A DNA stretch of 64,000 nucleotides from Chloroflexota bacterium (GTDB taxonomy: Bacteria > Chloroflexota > Anaerolineae > Anaerolineales > Anaerolineaceae). The notes below the pieces were generated by a model. The model was not told where the DNA came from and ran no database searches. It was given only the letters and a program-made list of their open reading frames with translations. Position 1 is the first letter of the stretch. Every line of letters begins with the position of its first letter. The stretch covers positions 20,458 to 84,457 of the forward strand of contig JAAYKH010000031.1 of assembly GCA_012522475.1 (NCBI GenBank), given 5' to 3'. Shown here one piece after another: positions 34,289 through 43,537 of this stretch. The translations under genes and the position numbers were made by a program.

Positions 34289-35101
34289 CTATGTTCCCCA
34301 CAAGGCGGCCCGGATCTCTGGCCGGGTTAATAGCGCTTCTAACACCCCGCCGCCAATCGCCAGGGTTTTATCTGAAACCGTCCAACAACGAAAATCTTCC
34401 AGCCTCGGGTCGATGTCGCCCACCTTTGTTCCTTGCTCCACCCAAATTCCCGGGTGAAGCAGGCCGCGCACAAGGCCCTCAAAAGGCGCGCTAACCTCCT
34501 GATCGGCCACCTTCAGCACCGGTTCGCCAGCCTTAACCCTGTCGCCAAAGTTAGTCAAGGTTTGTACACGCCCCTCCACGGGGGCATACAAGACCCGTTC
34601 CCGGTCATAGTTCCCCACCTTCATCGGGATGCCAGTGCTCGGCTCCGGGCTCCCCTGCCAGTAAGCCCGGCCAAGAAAATGCCCGCGATTGGTCTCAATG
34701 GCGACATGGCAATTTTCACCAGCGATGAAGCCTGGGCCCAATCCAACCACAAGGTCAGCAATCGTCAACGACAGGGGGGTAAACCGTTTTCGCATTCGGC
34801 AATCAACAATCACCAAAGGTTTACTTTCTGAAAGCAACCTCAATTCGGGGTCAACGATTACCGGGACGATGCCTTCATTCCAGCATGAGGGCATCGCCGC
34901 CGGGGAGGAGATTAAGCGCCCGGTGATGCTCTCGATTGTAGTTTCACCATCGTAAACTGCCTGAGCGAACGCAACTGAACGCCGTACTGCCATGGGATGC
35001 GCGGTTTCAATCACTAAAAGAGGGATACCGACCCGATGCAAGCGTAAAACAACCCCGCTGGCAAGGTCACCGCCACCCCAAATAAGCGCAAAGGGTTTCA
35101 T
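34289..35101 (-). CDS. yqeB: YqeB family accessory protein of selenium-dependent molybdenum hydroxylases
   Basis: MKPFALIWGGGDLASGVVLR is the Rossmann-like start of the family. IETAHPMAVRRSVAFAQAVY, VIVDCRMRKRF, LVVGLGPGFIAGENCHVAIE and PFEGLVRGLLHPGIWVEQGT match YqeB, including the C-terminal biotinyl/lipoyl-like barrel part. The exact biochemical role is unknown; it is found with SsnA and YqeC in genomes that use labile selenium in molybdenum hydroxylases. 270 residues. It overlaps the upstream large-subunit gene by 4 bases. Confidence 0.88.
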   Translation of the reverse strand: MKPFALIWGGGDLASGVVLRLHRVGIPLLVIETAHPMAVRRSVAFAQAVYDGETTIESITGRLISSPAAMPSCWNEGIVPVIVDPELRLLSESKPLVIVDCRMRKRFTPLSLTIADLVVGLGPGFIAGENCHVAIETNRGHFLGRAYWQGSPEPSTGIPMKVGNYDRERVLYAPVEGRVQTLTNFGDRVKAGEPVLKVADQEVSAPFEGLVRGLLHPGIWVEQGTKVGDIDPRLEDFRCWTVSDKTLAIGGGVLEALLTRPEIRAALWGT

Positions 35102-37308
35102 TTAATTTTCCCTAATCCCCGCAGCACCCTTTCCGGCGTAAGCGGGAATTCGTTGAACCAAACCCCGGTCGCATCGTAGAGCGCGTGCATCACTGCTGGT
35201 GCCAGGGGTAAAAGAGGCATCTCAGCCATACCTCGTGCCCCGTATGGCCCATTGGGTTCTGCATATTCAAGGACTATTGAGTCAATTTCATCCGGGATGT
35301 CCAAAACGGTTGGGATTAAGTAATTTGAGAGCAAACTGGTCTGAACATATCCATCTTTTTGGATGAAGTTTTCCAAAATCACGTATCCTGTAGCCTGTAC
35401 CAACGCACCTTCAATCTGACCCACAACCTGAACTGGGTTAATTGCCTTCCCGACGTCATCCGCACAATAGATTTTCAACAAGTGCACTTCGCCGGTTTCT
35501 GTGTCAACTTCCAGCTCAACTACATCTGACACATACCCATAAGAAATATTCGGGTCACCTTCACCAGTGATCGGCGCCAAAGGCGTCGTGGCTGGCGCTC
35601 GATAAACATATTCACCGATTGCTGGTCGTTCTCCTGCAACCCATTTTTCCTTAGCCAGCTTAGCTGCACCAATAACAGCATTACCTGCCATAAAGGTCAT
35701 GCGAGAAGCTGAAACGCTGCCCGCATCGCCAGTTAACGCCGTATCTGAGAAAACATTTTCAATCATCTCGTAGGGCACCCTCAGGGTTTCTGCAGCAAAC
35801 TGGTTTACAACTGTATGCGTACCCTGGCCGACCTCGGCGGCAGCGTGGTACAACACAACCCGCTCGATTTCAGTTTCACCGTGTAGTTCAATCTTTGCAT
35901 GGCAGGTTTCTTTCGCCCCAAAAGAAAAGCCTATATTTTTAAAAGCACAGGCCATGCCCCGGCCGCGCTTAATATGTTTGACGGATGCCATTTTCGGGGG
36001 TGTTTGCCAGCCTTCACCGGTTTTTTCCCATCCAGCCTTCACCGCGCAGGCTTCAACGACCGGTTTGATCGTCACGCCCTTGGGCGGTTTAATATTGGTA
36101 CATAAAATCGAATCGTCTTCAATAAGGTTTCGCATGCGCAGTTCAACCGGATCCATTCTCAATGCTTCAGCCAGGCGATTAACTTGCATTTCTGCTTCGA
36201 ACGCGCCTTGTGGTCCTCCAAAGCCGCGGAAAGCACCTGCTGGTACGTTATTGGTATAAACGGCTCGTGAATTTACGAGTACATTTGGAATCTCATAAGG
36301 GCCAACGCTCATCAAAGTCGCATTGCCGAGCACCTTGTTAGAAGTGTACACATATGCACCACCATCCGCAGTCACATCGACCTGCGCGGCTATAATTCTT
36401 CCATCGCTGGTGGCGCCCCATTTTGCCACCAATTTATAAGCGTGACGTTTATGATGCCCGATGATGGATTCTTCCCGGCTCCAGACAATCTTCACCGGCC
36501 GACTGATCTCACGATCCTGAAGGTGTTTGGCAGCCAAAGCCAGCACAATCTGTACTGACATATCTTCGCGACCGCCAAATGCACCGCCAATAGCCGGGTA
36601 GATCACCCGTACCTGCTCTATGGGAAGATCCAGGGCATGTGCAATCTGTTTGCGGTCTTCATGAGTCCACTGACCGGCCACCACAACCGTCACCCGTCCT
36701 TCTTCATCAATATAGCTGATCCCGGCCTCTGGTTGAAGGTAAGCATGTTCCTGCATCGGGGTGCGATATTCGCCTTCAACAATGACATCACAATCACGAA
36801 AAGCAGATTCCACATCGCCGTGCTGGATCTGGTACTGGAGGAAGATGTTCGAATCACGATCGGGATGCAACAAAACTGGATCATCTTTTAAAGCAGATTC
36901 TATTGAATCAACCAGTGGCAGGTCTTCATAATCGACAGTGATTTTCTGACATGCCTCAGCCGCAATTTGCTCTGTTTCAGCCACAACCAGAGCCACATTA
37001 TCACCGACATATCGCACGCGGTCTGCAAAGGGTTTGGATGAGCCCGGCCCGCATAAAACCGGCTGGTCATTCGTGCCCAGACCGTATTCATTCACGGGTA
37101 CATCTTTCGCGGTTAATACAGCCAAAACACCGGGGACCGCCTCCGCTGCAGTTGTATCAATCGCTCTGATCACTGCATGAGGGCGCCCAGAAAATAAGAT
37201 CTTCATATAGGTCTGGTCTGGCAGATTAATATCGGCGGGGTAAAGCGCCTTGCCCTTTACCTTATCTTTGACGTCAACACGGATTACAGATTTACCAATT
37301 GTTACCAT
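35098..37308 (-). CDS. Molybdenum hydroxylase large (Moco-binding) subunit, unit A
   Basis: Xanthine dehydrogenase/aldehyde oxidase superfamily. GKALYPADINLPDQTYMKIL begins the a/b hammerhead domain. Moco-binding loops: AIGGAFGGREDMSVQIVLAL, PAGAFRGFGGPQGAFEAEMQ, GQGTHTVVNQFAAETL and SVSASRMTFMAGNAV, with the proposed catalytic Glu in GARGMAEMPLLPLAPAV. 736 residues is full length for a stand-alone large subunit. The substrate cannot be named: residues typical of CO dehydrogenase (AYRCSFR loop) are absent, so purine or other N-heterocycle or aldehyde oxidation is likelier. Its electron-transfer partner is the FAD/2Fe-2S fusion 18 bases upstream. Confidence 0.92.
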   Translation of the reverse strand: MVTIGKSVIRVDVKDKVKGKALYPADINLPDQTYMKILFSGRPHAVIRAIDTTAAEAVPGVLAVLTAKDVPVNEYGLGTNDQPVLCGPGSSKPFADRVRYVGDNVALVVAETEQIAAEACQKITVDYEDLPLVDSIESALKDDPVLLHPDRDSNIFLQYQIQHGDVESAFRDCDVIVEGEYRTPMQEHAYLQPEAGISYIDEEGRVTVVVAGQWTHEDRKQIAHALDLPIEQVRVIYPAIGGAFGGREDMSVQIVLALAAKHLQDREISRPVKIVWSREESIIGHHKRHAYKLVAKWGATSDGRIIAAQVDVTADGGAYVYTSNKVLGNATLMSVGPYEIPNVLVNSRAVYTNNVPAGAFRGFGGPQGAFEAEMQVNRLAEALRMDPVELRMRNLIEDDSILCTNIKPPKGVTIKPVVEACAVKAGWEKTGEGWQTPPKMASVKHIKRGRGMACAFKNIGFSFGAKETCHAKIELHGETEIERVVLYHAAAEVGQGTHTVVNQFAAETLRVPYEMIENVFSDTALTGDAGSVSASRMTFMAGNAVIGAAKLAKEKWVAGERPAIGEYVYRAPATTPLAPITGEGDPNISYGYVSDVVELEVDTETGEVHLLKIYCADDVGKAINPVQVVGQIEGALVQATGYVILENFIQKDGYVQTSLLSNYLIPTVLDIPDEIDSIVLEYAEPNGPYGARGMAEMPLLPLAPAVMHALYDATGVWFNEFPLTPERVLRGLGKIK

Positions 37309-37326
37309 GATTGCTCCTATTCGCCT

Positions 37327-38748
37327 TTAAGCCCCATCGTTACCGTGCTTCAGATGGCTGGCACTTTCAATCGCTTCGACGATCTTATAATAACCGGTAC
37401 AGCGGCACAGGTTTCCAGTGATCGCCTGTCGAATCTCCGCTTGTGTCGGTGTCTCTCGCTCTTCAAGAAGTTTGGCCGCGGCCATCACAAACCCCGGCGT
37501 ACAAAATCCGCATTGGACTGCACCGTGTTCAATAAAGGCCTCCTGAACCGGGTGTAAAGTTTCACCATCGCTCATGCCTTCAATGGTCACAATCTCAGCG
37601 CCGTGCGCTCGGGGTGCCGGCACCAGACAACTCATCACCGCCCTGCCATCCAGATAAACGGTGCAGGCGCCGCATTCACCTTCGGCACACCCCTCTTTTG
37701 TGCCGGTTAATCCGGCTTCGTCGCGAATTAAATTCAGCAATGTTTTTTCAAAACCAGTTGTAAAACGGAATTCCTTACCATTGATCCAGGTATGAATCTC
37801 CTCACCCGTCCAGGGCAGTTTCGGCTTTTGGGTGTTTGTCCCCATTCCCATGAGCAAGATTGGCTCACTTGGGATTAGTGTTTTATCAACGCCATCTTTT
37901 ACGGCGGTCAATGCTCGTTTTGCGATCACACCCATCATATAAGCTCTGTAATCAGCTGAGCCGCGCACATCCGAAATAGGATGTGCTGCCCTGGTCACCA
38001 ATTTAACTGCATCTTTGATAACTGCTTCGGTAAGCTCTTTGCCAACAAGGAAAGTCTCTGCCTCCTCGGCATGGATAATTGTTGGTGCGGCTGCCCCCAG
38101 TGTAATTTGGGCGCTTTCGATCAATTCCTCTTGAAATGAAAGCAAAACACTGATATTAATCACAGAGATTGCCTGGGCTTTGCGCAACGCTGTTTTAATA
38201 AAAAACGATTCCTGGTGAGCGTCAAGCGCCGGGAAAAATACATCAATAATAATTTCATCGTTATTCATCACGGTTTTGCGCACACCGGTATAAAAATCAG
38301 CCAGAGGTACAAATCGTTCGCCACGCGTTGAAACCAGCTTGAGCGTCGCCCCCAACGCCATCAGGGGACTGATGGCATCGTTCGCAGGTGATGCTGTTAC
38401 CAAATTACCAACCACCGTACCGCGATTACGGATTTGGGGCGAACCAATTTCCCAACTGGCCTGCAAAAGAGCAAAGGCTTTTTCCCGTATGAGCGGTGAG
38501 GCCAAGATATGGTTATGCGTTACCAGCGGGCCAATGTGGATCAAACCCGCTTCATCTTCGACAATTTCATCTAATAAACCAGGGATTTTTGTAATATCGA
38601 TAATGGTATTAACACCCTGACGAACACCGCGTTCCAATTCGAGGATCAAATCGGTGCCACCGGCGATAATTCGTGCCGAATTTCCTTCCTCTGCTAACTT
38701 CCTAACGGCATCCTCAATTGAATCTGCTAAAATGTATTTTTTCCACAT
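37327..38748 (-). CDS. FAD-binding subunit fused to 2Fe-2S subunit of molybdenum hydroxylase, unit A
   Basis: Residues 1-~290 are the FAD domain: ARIIAGGTDLILELERGVRQ, IRNRGTVVGNLVTASPANDA (FAD pyrophosphate loop). Residues ~315-473 are the double 2Fe-2S domain: GCAEGECGACTVYLDG (plant-type cluster), then AVQCGFCTPGFVMAA and NLCRCTGYYKIVEAI (helical cluster). The order FAD then 2Fe-2S is the reverse of eukaryotic xanthine dehydrogenase, so this is an independent fusion of CoxM- and CoxS-like parts. ATG 38748 is preferred to the TTG at 38757. It follows xdhC without a gap. Confidence 0.92.
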   Translation of the reverse strand: MWKKYILADSIEDAVRKLAEEGNSARIIAGGTDLILELERGVRQGVNTIIDITKIPGLLDEIVEDEAGLIHIGPLVTHNHILASPLIREKAFALLQASWEIGSPQIRNRGTVVGNLVTASPANDAISPLMALGATLKLVSTRGERFVPLADFYTGVRKTVMNNDEIIIDVFFPALDAHQESFFIKTALRKAQAISVINISVLLSFQEELIESAQITLGAAAPTIIHAEEAETFLVGKELTEAVIKDAVKLVTRAAHPISDVRGSADYRAYMMGVIAKRALTAVKDGVDKTLIPSEPILLMGMGTNTQKPKLPWTGEEIHTWINGKEFRFTTGFEKTLLNLIRDEAGLTGTKEGCAEGECGACTVYLDGRAVMSCLVPAPRAHGAEIVTIEGMSDGETLHPVQEAFIEHGAVQCGFCTPGFVMAAAKLLEERETPTQAEIRQAITGNLCRCTGYYKIVEAIESASHLKHGNDGA

Positions 38749-38753
38749 ACGCT

Positions 38754-39554
38754 TCAATCTCCAAATTCTGCCCTTTGAAAATGTTTTTTCATCTGGTTGT
38801 AATGAGCGATGATTTCAGCCAGAACGCTTATCGCAATTTCATTGGGTGTTTCTGCATGTATAAACAGCCCAATTGGCGATTTAATCCTCGCCAAGGCTTC
38901 ACTTGTAACCCCTTTTTCAATTAATTTTTCCTGGGTGTGCGCCCAGCGCCGTTTTGAACCGATCAGGCCGATATAAGGTACATCTGTCTCTAAAAGCGCG
39001 GGCAATCCCTCGACATCGACCTCCGAACCCCGGGTGACCAACACCAGGTAAGTGCGATTGTTCAGCGACAGTTGCTCCGGGATCTGGTGCATAGGGATTG
39101 GCAAGTAAAGGTCGGCCCCTGGTGTCCTCTCCGGGGTGCAGAGTTCAACTCGATCGTCACTTAACACGACGCGAAACCCAAGCCACTTTGCAAGATGGAC
39201 AATAGGCTGGCCAACATGCCCGGCTCCGACAACCACAACGGTTGGCAATTCGAGAAACGGCTCAATGAAGACCGTTACAACCCCACCGCATAGACCTGCA
39301 TCACCTTTTTCCGGGTCGACCAGATCATAGGTTAAAAACCGCGTTTTCCCATCCTTAAACGATGTCATTGCTTCAGTATGAACCCGGTTTTCAACCTCGC
39401 CGCCACCAATCGTGCCCTCAAAACGACCATCGCTGTAAACCAGCATTTTCGCACCAGCTTGCCGCGGTGTGGACCCCTTGGTGTTCACGATCGTACACAA
39501 AACAACAGCTTCCCCCCCATCCAATGCCTCGTTTAACAGGTTAAAAATTTTCAT
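38754..39554 (-). CDS. xdhC: XdhC/CoxI family Moco sulfuration and insertion factor
   Basis: N-terminal XdhC domain: VVLCTIVNTKGSTPRQAGAK and EGTIGGGEVENRV, with Cys in DAGLCGGVVTVFIEP, the residue thought to take part in sulfur or selenium transfer. C-terminal Rossmann domain: VVVVGAGHVGQPIVHLAKWL, then VTRGSEVDVEGLPALL and YIGLIGSKRR. XdhC binds Moco, promotes exchange of the terminal ligand and delivers it to the hydroxylase. 266 residues. It is first in the segment controlled by the leader at 39.6-39.7 kb and touches the downstream fusion gene. Confidence 0.93.
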   Translation of the reverse strand: MKIFNLLNEALDGGEAVVLCTIVNTKGSTPRQAGAKMLVYSDGRFEGTIGGGEVENRVHTEAMTSFKDGKTRFLTYDLVDPEKGDAGLCGGVVTVFIEPFLELPTVVVVGAGHVGQPIVHLAKWLGFRVVLSDDRVELCTPERTPGADLYLPIPMHQIPEQLSLNNRTYLVLVTRGSEVDVEGLPALLETDVPYIGLIGSKRRWAHTQEKLIEKGVTSEALARIKSPIGLFIHAETPNEIAISVLAEIIAHYNQMKKHFQRAEFGD

Positions 39555-39604
39555 TGTGAATCCTCAAACAAACCTAAAGCAATTGGTGTCAATTAATTTT
39601 TCTT

Positions 39605-39700
39605 CGCGCCCAGATCTTGCGCTAAGCATCCACCGCTAGGCAACCAGCGGTAAGGCAGGTGAGTTAAATCTCCAGAGGACACCATTGTCCACAAACACCT
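39605..39700 (-). promoter_or_regulatory. Probable Moco riboswitch (MOCO RNA motif) in the xdhC leader
   Basis: The 205-base gap before xdhC is the only large gap in the block. Read on the minus strand from about 39695: GGTGTCC, CTCTGGAG, ATTTAACTCACC, TGCC, then a hairpin ACCGCT-GGTTGCCT-AGCGGT (39651-39632), then GGATGCTTAGCGC. GGTG...CACC pairs around the CTC/GAG hairpin. The combination of AACTCACC, a CCGCTGGTTGCC-containing GC hairpin and GGATGC is, from memory, the core of the Moco RNA motif known upstream of Moco synthesis and Moco-enzyme genes. A candidate promoter (TTCCAA-17-TAAAAT) lies upstream near 39707-39735. Position fits a molybdenum-cofactor sensor controlling xdhC and unit A. 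Confidence 0.6.
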
Positions 39701-39759
39701 AGATATTTTACAACAGGTCACATTTATTTGGAATTATTGGTCTGTAAACCTCAATCTTT

Positions 39760-42700
39760 TTATTTTTCATTGGATGTTGTTAATACTTTCCAAATTTTCT
39801 CCGGTAAAGCCGGTATCTCGTGCAATGAAACACCACAGGCGTCTAAAATCGCATTGCCAACAGCCGGCGCTACCCCATCCAAAGGGATTTCTGCAACCGC
39901 TTTGGCGCCAAAGGGGTGAGAATGTTCGTAAGTCTCTACGAAGATGGTCGTTAGCTCAGGCATTTCATCCGCCCGAAAAATATGATAGTCCACAAGGTCA
40001 CGTTCTCTAGCGTGACCAAGCTCATCGTACACCATTTCTTCACTGACCGCATAGCCCAACGCCTGGGCCATCCCGCCCTCAACCTGACCGGAGGCTGTAA
40101 TCGGGTTGATGATCACACCACCATCAACAGCCATGACCAGTTTATCAACCGTAACCATACCGCTTACAGTATCGACGGTTACCTCGGCAAACTGGGCAGC
40201 AAACGGCGGCGGTGCCACGGGCGAAACGTGCGAGGCAACAGCCATAATTTGTACTTGATCGGTTTCATGCAGTGCATGCAGCCCAATTTCTTCAAAACTG
40301 AAAGCATCTCCCGATGGGGCAATTGCTTTTCGATCCTCAAGGATGATCTCATCTGGGTCTACCTGATAATCTTTTTCGGCAAACATTAAGGCAGCCCGTT
40401 CGCGCACTTGTTCGGCAACTTTGTCGGCAGCCTTGCAAACAGCCGCGCCAGAAATATAGGTTGTACTCGAAGCGTAGGCGCCTTTATCAAAAGGCGTAAA
40501 ATCTGTGTCCGATGAATATACCAGGATGTCTTCTAATGGTACACCCAGGGTTTCAGCAGCCATTTGGCCCAGCACCGTATCTGAACCGGTGCCCAAATCT
40601 GTGGCGCCCACCAGCAAGTTAAATGAACCGTCGTCATTCATCTTGATACTGGCACCGCCCATATCCAAATAGGGGATTGCGGTTCCCTGCATCACCATGG
40701 CAACGCCAATGCCCTTGCGCAGATGCTCACTGCCAGGAACCTTACGCCATTCCGGGTTACCAAACTTATGGTCCCACGCAATCGCCATTCTTCCCTGGTT
40801 AACGCATTCTTCCAGGCCCATGGTGTAGACAATCTCAGGTTTTGGTTCACGTCCTTCACTCCAGGCGGTACTGAAGGGGTGCAATTCTCCAGGTCTGAGC
40901 GCATTCTTCAATCGGAAGGCAATGGGGTCCATGTCCAAAGCCCTGGAAATTGTCTCCATATGGCGCTCGACCGGCCAAAACCCCTGGGGCACGCCGTAAC
41001 CGCGAAATGCACCCGAGGGTGGCGTATTGGTATACACAACATCGCTATAAAACCGGATATTGGGTTGCTGGCGATAGGCGCCGTCGCCAACATAAAGCGC
41101 CATAGCTTTATGCCCGGTATTACCTGCCACAGTCAGGGCGTGGCATCCATAGGCGCCCGTGTCACTCAGGGCGTACATTTCATTTGCTGTAATCGTGCCG
41201 TCGTGCTTCACACCTGTCTTCAGCCGAATGCGCATGGGATGTCGCGCCCTTGAAGCGATAAATTCTTCTTCACGCGTCATCTCGTAAATGACTGGGCGCC
41301 CGGTGGCAATGGTCAGATGAGCAGCTACATCTTCAATCTGAACTTCCTGCTTACCGCCAAAACCGCCCCCAATGCGCGGTTTAATGACCCGAATGCGTTT
41401 GACCGGCAGGTCAAGCACGGGGGCAAGCTGTCGTCGCACGTGGAAGGGAACTTGTGTGCTGGTTTGGATCACCAGGCGGTCATCTTCATCCCAGTATGTA
41501 ATCACCACATGCGGTTCAATATGCGCTTGCTGAACTTTGGGCACAATATATTCCGCCTCAAAGATACGGTCTGCCTCAGCAAAACCCTGCTCAACGTCGC
41601 CGATATCCACACGGATTTCCGCAGCCAGGTTGCGTGATGGATCTGAATCGACAAAGTTCACATATTCGTCTTCATCGTGGATAATGGGTGCACCTTCATC
41701 CATCGATTGGGTTGGGTAGATAAGCGCGGGCAGTATTTCATAGTCTACATGGATTAATTTAAGCGCCGCCTCGGCGATTTCTATCGTTTCAGCAGCAACA
41801 AAAGCCACCCGGTCCCCCACAAAGCGGACTTTTTTATCCAACGAAAACATGTCTAAGGGGCCAGGAATCGGGTGCGACTGTCCAGCGGTTGAATAAGCCA
41901 CCCGAGGCAAATCCTTCCAGGTTAATACAGCGGCCACACCGGGCAAAGCTTCCGCAGCAGAAGTGTCAATCTGTTTAATCAGCGCGTGGGCATGCGGGCT
42001 ATGCAAAACCTTAGCCACCAGCATTCCACGCCTTTCAAAGTCTGCTGTAAAGGCAGGCTTCCCTTGGACCAGTTTAACTGCATCCACCTTTGGTTCTGCG
42101 TGGCCAACCGTCTTCATTGGTGAACGACCTTCAACCACCTTCAGCCATGGAAAGAATTTCGTTTCGTTCATGGTTCCACCCCTCGGTTCGGCAGGGGTCC
42201 CATCATCATCAGATTTGGCGTCAAAAACCAAGAAGTCGCCAATATCAAAGGGCTCATCAATGGGAGGCACATGTTCACCGCGTATAATCGCTGCAGCGCG
42301 CATCACAGCTTGAACGGGCTTTAAATAGCCTGTACAGCGACACAAGACGCCTGATAGTGCATCACGGACCTCTTCTTCAGAAGGAGAAGGGGTCTTATCC
42401 AACAACGCTTTGGCAACCAACACCATGGCTGGTGTGCAGTAACCGCACTGGATTGCGCCGGTATCTACAAAAGCCTGCTGGATAATGTGCAAACCTTCTG
42501 TATGCTTCCAGCCTTGTTTCGGGTGTTCACCCAGGCTTTCTACGGTCTGGATCATGTGACCTTCTGCCTGAGCAGTCAACATCGTACAGCTATTCACCGG
42601 TTTTTCGTCAAAAAGCACGGCACATGCGCCGCATTCTCCTTTTTCACAGCCGCCATATTTAACGCTGAAAAAGCCAAGCCGGCGCAGCGTCTCAAGTAAG

Positions 42701-42762
42701 CGCTCGCCTGCAGGTACGTTCAGGGGGTACTCTTGATGATTAATATTCAATATCACTTTCAT
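39760..42762 (-). CDS. 2Fe-2S domain fused to Moco-binding subunit of molybdenum hydroxylase, unit B
   Basis: About 1000 residues. N-terminal 2Fe-2S domain (1-~160): GGCEKGECGACAVLFDE, then IQCGYCTPAMVLVAKALLDK and LCRCTGYLKPVQAV. A linker rich in acidic residues follows (~165-215). The large-subunit domain starts near KTVGHAEPKVDAVKLVQGKP and shows RIGGGFGGKQEVQIEDVAAH, PSGAFRGYGVPQGFWPVERH and the catalytic-Glu loop FGAKAVAEIPLDGVAPAV. ATG 42762 is preferred to GTG 42774, which lies inside the FAD gene. FAD is supplied by the separate upstream gene. Selenate-reductase-like or purine hydroxylase-like proteins share this 2Fe-2S/Mo fusion; the substrate is unknown. Confidence 0.92.
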   Translation of the reverse strand: MKVILNINHQEYPLNVPAGERLLETLRRLGFFSVKYGGCEKGECGACAVLFDEKPVNSCTMLTAQAEGHMIQTVESLGEHPKQGWKHTEGLHIIQQAFVDTGAIQCGYCTPAMVLVAKALLDKTPSPSEEEVRDALSGVLCRCTGYLKPVQAVMRAAAIIRGEHVPPIDEPFDIGDFLVFDAKSDDDGTPAEPRGGTMNETKFFPWLKVVEGRSPMKTVGHAEPKVDAVKLVQGKPAFTADFERRGMLVAKVLHSPHAHALIKQIDTSAAEALPGVAAVLTWKDLPRVAYSTAGQSHPIPGPLDMFSLDKKVRFVGDRVAFVAAETIEIAEAALKLIHVDYEILPALIYPTQSMDEGAPIIHDEDEYVNFVDSDPSRNLAAEIRVDIGDVEQGFAEADRIFEAEYIVPKVQQAHIEPHVVITYWDEDDRLVIQTSTQVPFHVRRQLAPVLDLPVKRIRVIKPRIGGGFGGKQEVQIEDVAAHLTIATGRPVIYEMTREEEFIASRARHPMRIRLKTGVKHDGTITANEMYALSDTGAYGCHALTVAGNTGHKAMALYVGDGAYRQQPNIRFYSDVVYTNTPPSGAFRGYGVPQGFWPVERHMETISRALDMDPIAFRLKNALRPGELHPFSTAWSEGREPKPEIVYTMGLEECVNQGRMAIAWDHKFGNPEWRKVPGSEHLRKGIGVAMVMQGTAIPYLDMGGASIKMNDDGSFNLLVGATDLGTGSDTVLGQMAAETLGVPLEDILVYSSDTDFTPFDKGAYASSTTYISGAAVCKAADKVAEQVRERAALMFAEKDYQVDPDEIILEDRKAIAPSGDAFSFEEIGLHALHETDQVQIMAVASHVSPVAPPPFAAQFAEVTVDTVSGMVTVDKLVMAVDGGVIINPITASGQVEGGMAQALGYAVSEEMVYDELGHARERDLVDYHIFRADEMPELTTIFVETYEHSHPFGAKAVAEIPLDGVAPAVGNAILDACGVSLHEIPALPEKIWKVLTTSNEK

Positions 42763-42763
42763 C

Positions 42764-43537
42764 TCAGGCCTCACTTTCTTTGATCGCGTTCAAGCGTACT
42801 GCACAGCGTAAGGCGAGTTTTGCGGCCACCTCACGTCGGTATTCAGCCGATGCCCATTGGTCTTCGGCTTCAAAATAAGCATCCCGGCTGGCAATATCCA
42901 CACCGTCGGCGCTCATACCATCCATGGCAACAATCGGCACAGAACCAAACCCGCCCAATGCCACCCGTGTTCTTCCAGAACCCCATTGCGCTAAAGCAAC
43001 AATTAAAATCGGGCGGTCTTTTGGCGAACGCGCCACATATTCAAAAACAAGCTTTGTACCTGTGTGCCAGGCAATTTCAGTTAACAACACACCAGGCTGG
43101 TTTTGCGCTCGTAGAGGCAGCCAATCGCCTAAACGGATTTTTTCTGTACCTGGCGCCCAAGATAAATTCGCATCCAAAGCCAACAATGTCGTCGTCAGCA
43201 GTGAACGTCCATCGCCACTCATCAGCCACCCGCCTACGGTTGCTATATTTCGAGTGTTTTCTGAAGCATCAATCCGAATGGCATGTTTAATTTCGGAGTC
43301 AGCCCCGGGATGCGCCAGTAACGTATCCAGGCGAACCATTGCCCCTACAATAAGGTTTTGATGATCCTCTCCAATTCGGTCCAGGCCAACCGTCTGCAGG
43401 TCGACCACATCAAAGTCACCATCCCTTTGACGGCTCAGGCTGGTACCGCCGCCCAATGGCTTTCGAATTTTGCCAGTCTCGGTTAATAATTGCAATGCTT
43501 CTTCAATTGATTTTGGTCTGAAATATTCACCAATCAT
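42764..43537 (-). CDS. FAD-binding subunit of molybdenum hydroxylase, unit B
   Basis: [20 protein letters not shown] and KPLGGGTSLSRQRDGDFDVV match the CoxM/XdhB FAD domain. The second FAD loop TRNIATVGGWLMSGDGRSLL is present, with MSGDGR replacing the usual ASP-AxD pattern. 257 residues, shorter than CoxM (about 290) mainly at the C-terminus. Stop codon lies 2 bases from the start of the 2Fe-2S/Mo fusion; its start overlaps the thioesterase gene by 4 bases. FAD receives electrons from the Mo centre via the 2Fe-2S clusters. Confidence 0.9.
   Translation of the reverse strand: MIGEYFRPKSIEEALQLLTETGKIRKPLGGGTSLSRQRDGDFDVVDLQTVGLDRIGEDHQNLIVGAMVRLDTLLAHPGADSEIKHAIRIDASENTRNIATVGGWLMSGDGRSLLTTTLLALDANLSWAPGTEKIRLGDWLPLRAQNQPGVLLTEIAWHTGTKLVFEYVARSPKDRPILIVALAQWGSGRTRVALGGFGSVPIVAMDGMSADGVDIASRDAYFEAEDQWASAEYRREVAAKLALRCAVRLNAIKESEA

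Noticed and set aside
40723..41253. 176-codon plus-strand frame antisense to hydroxylase unit B
   Set aside because: Falls over the Moco-binding loops of the large subunit; composition is that of a shadow frame.
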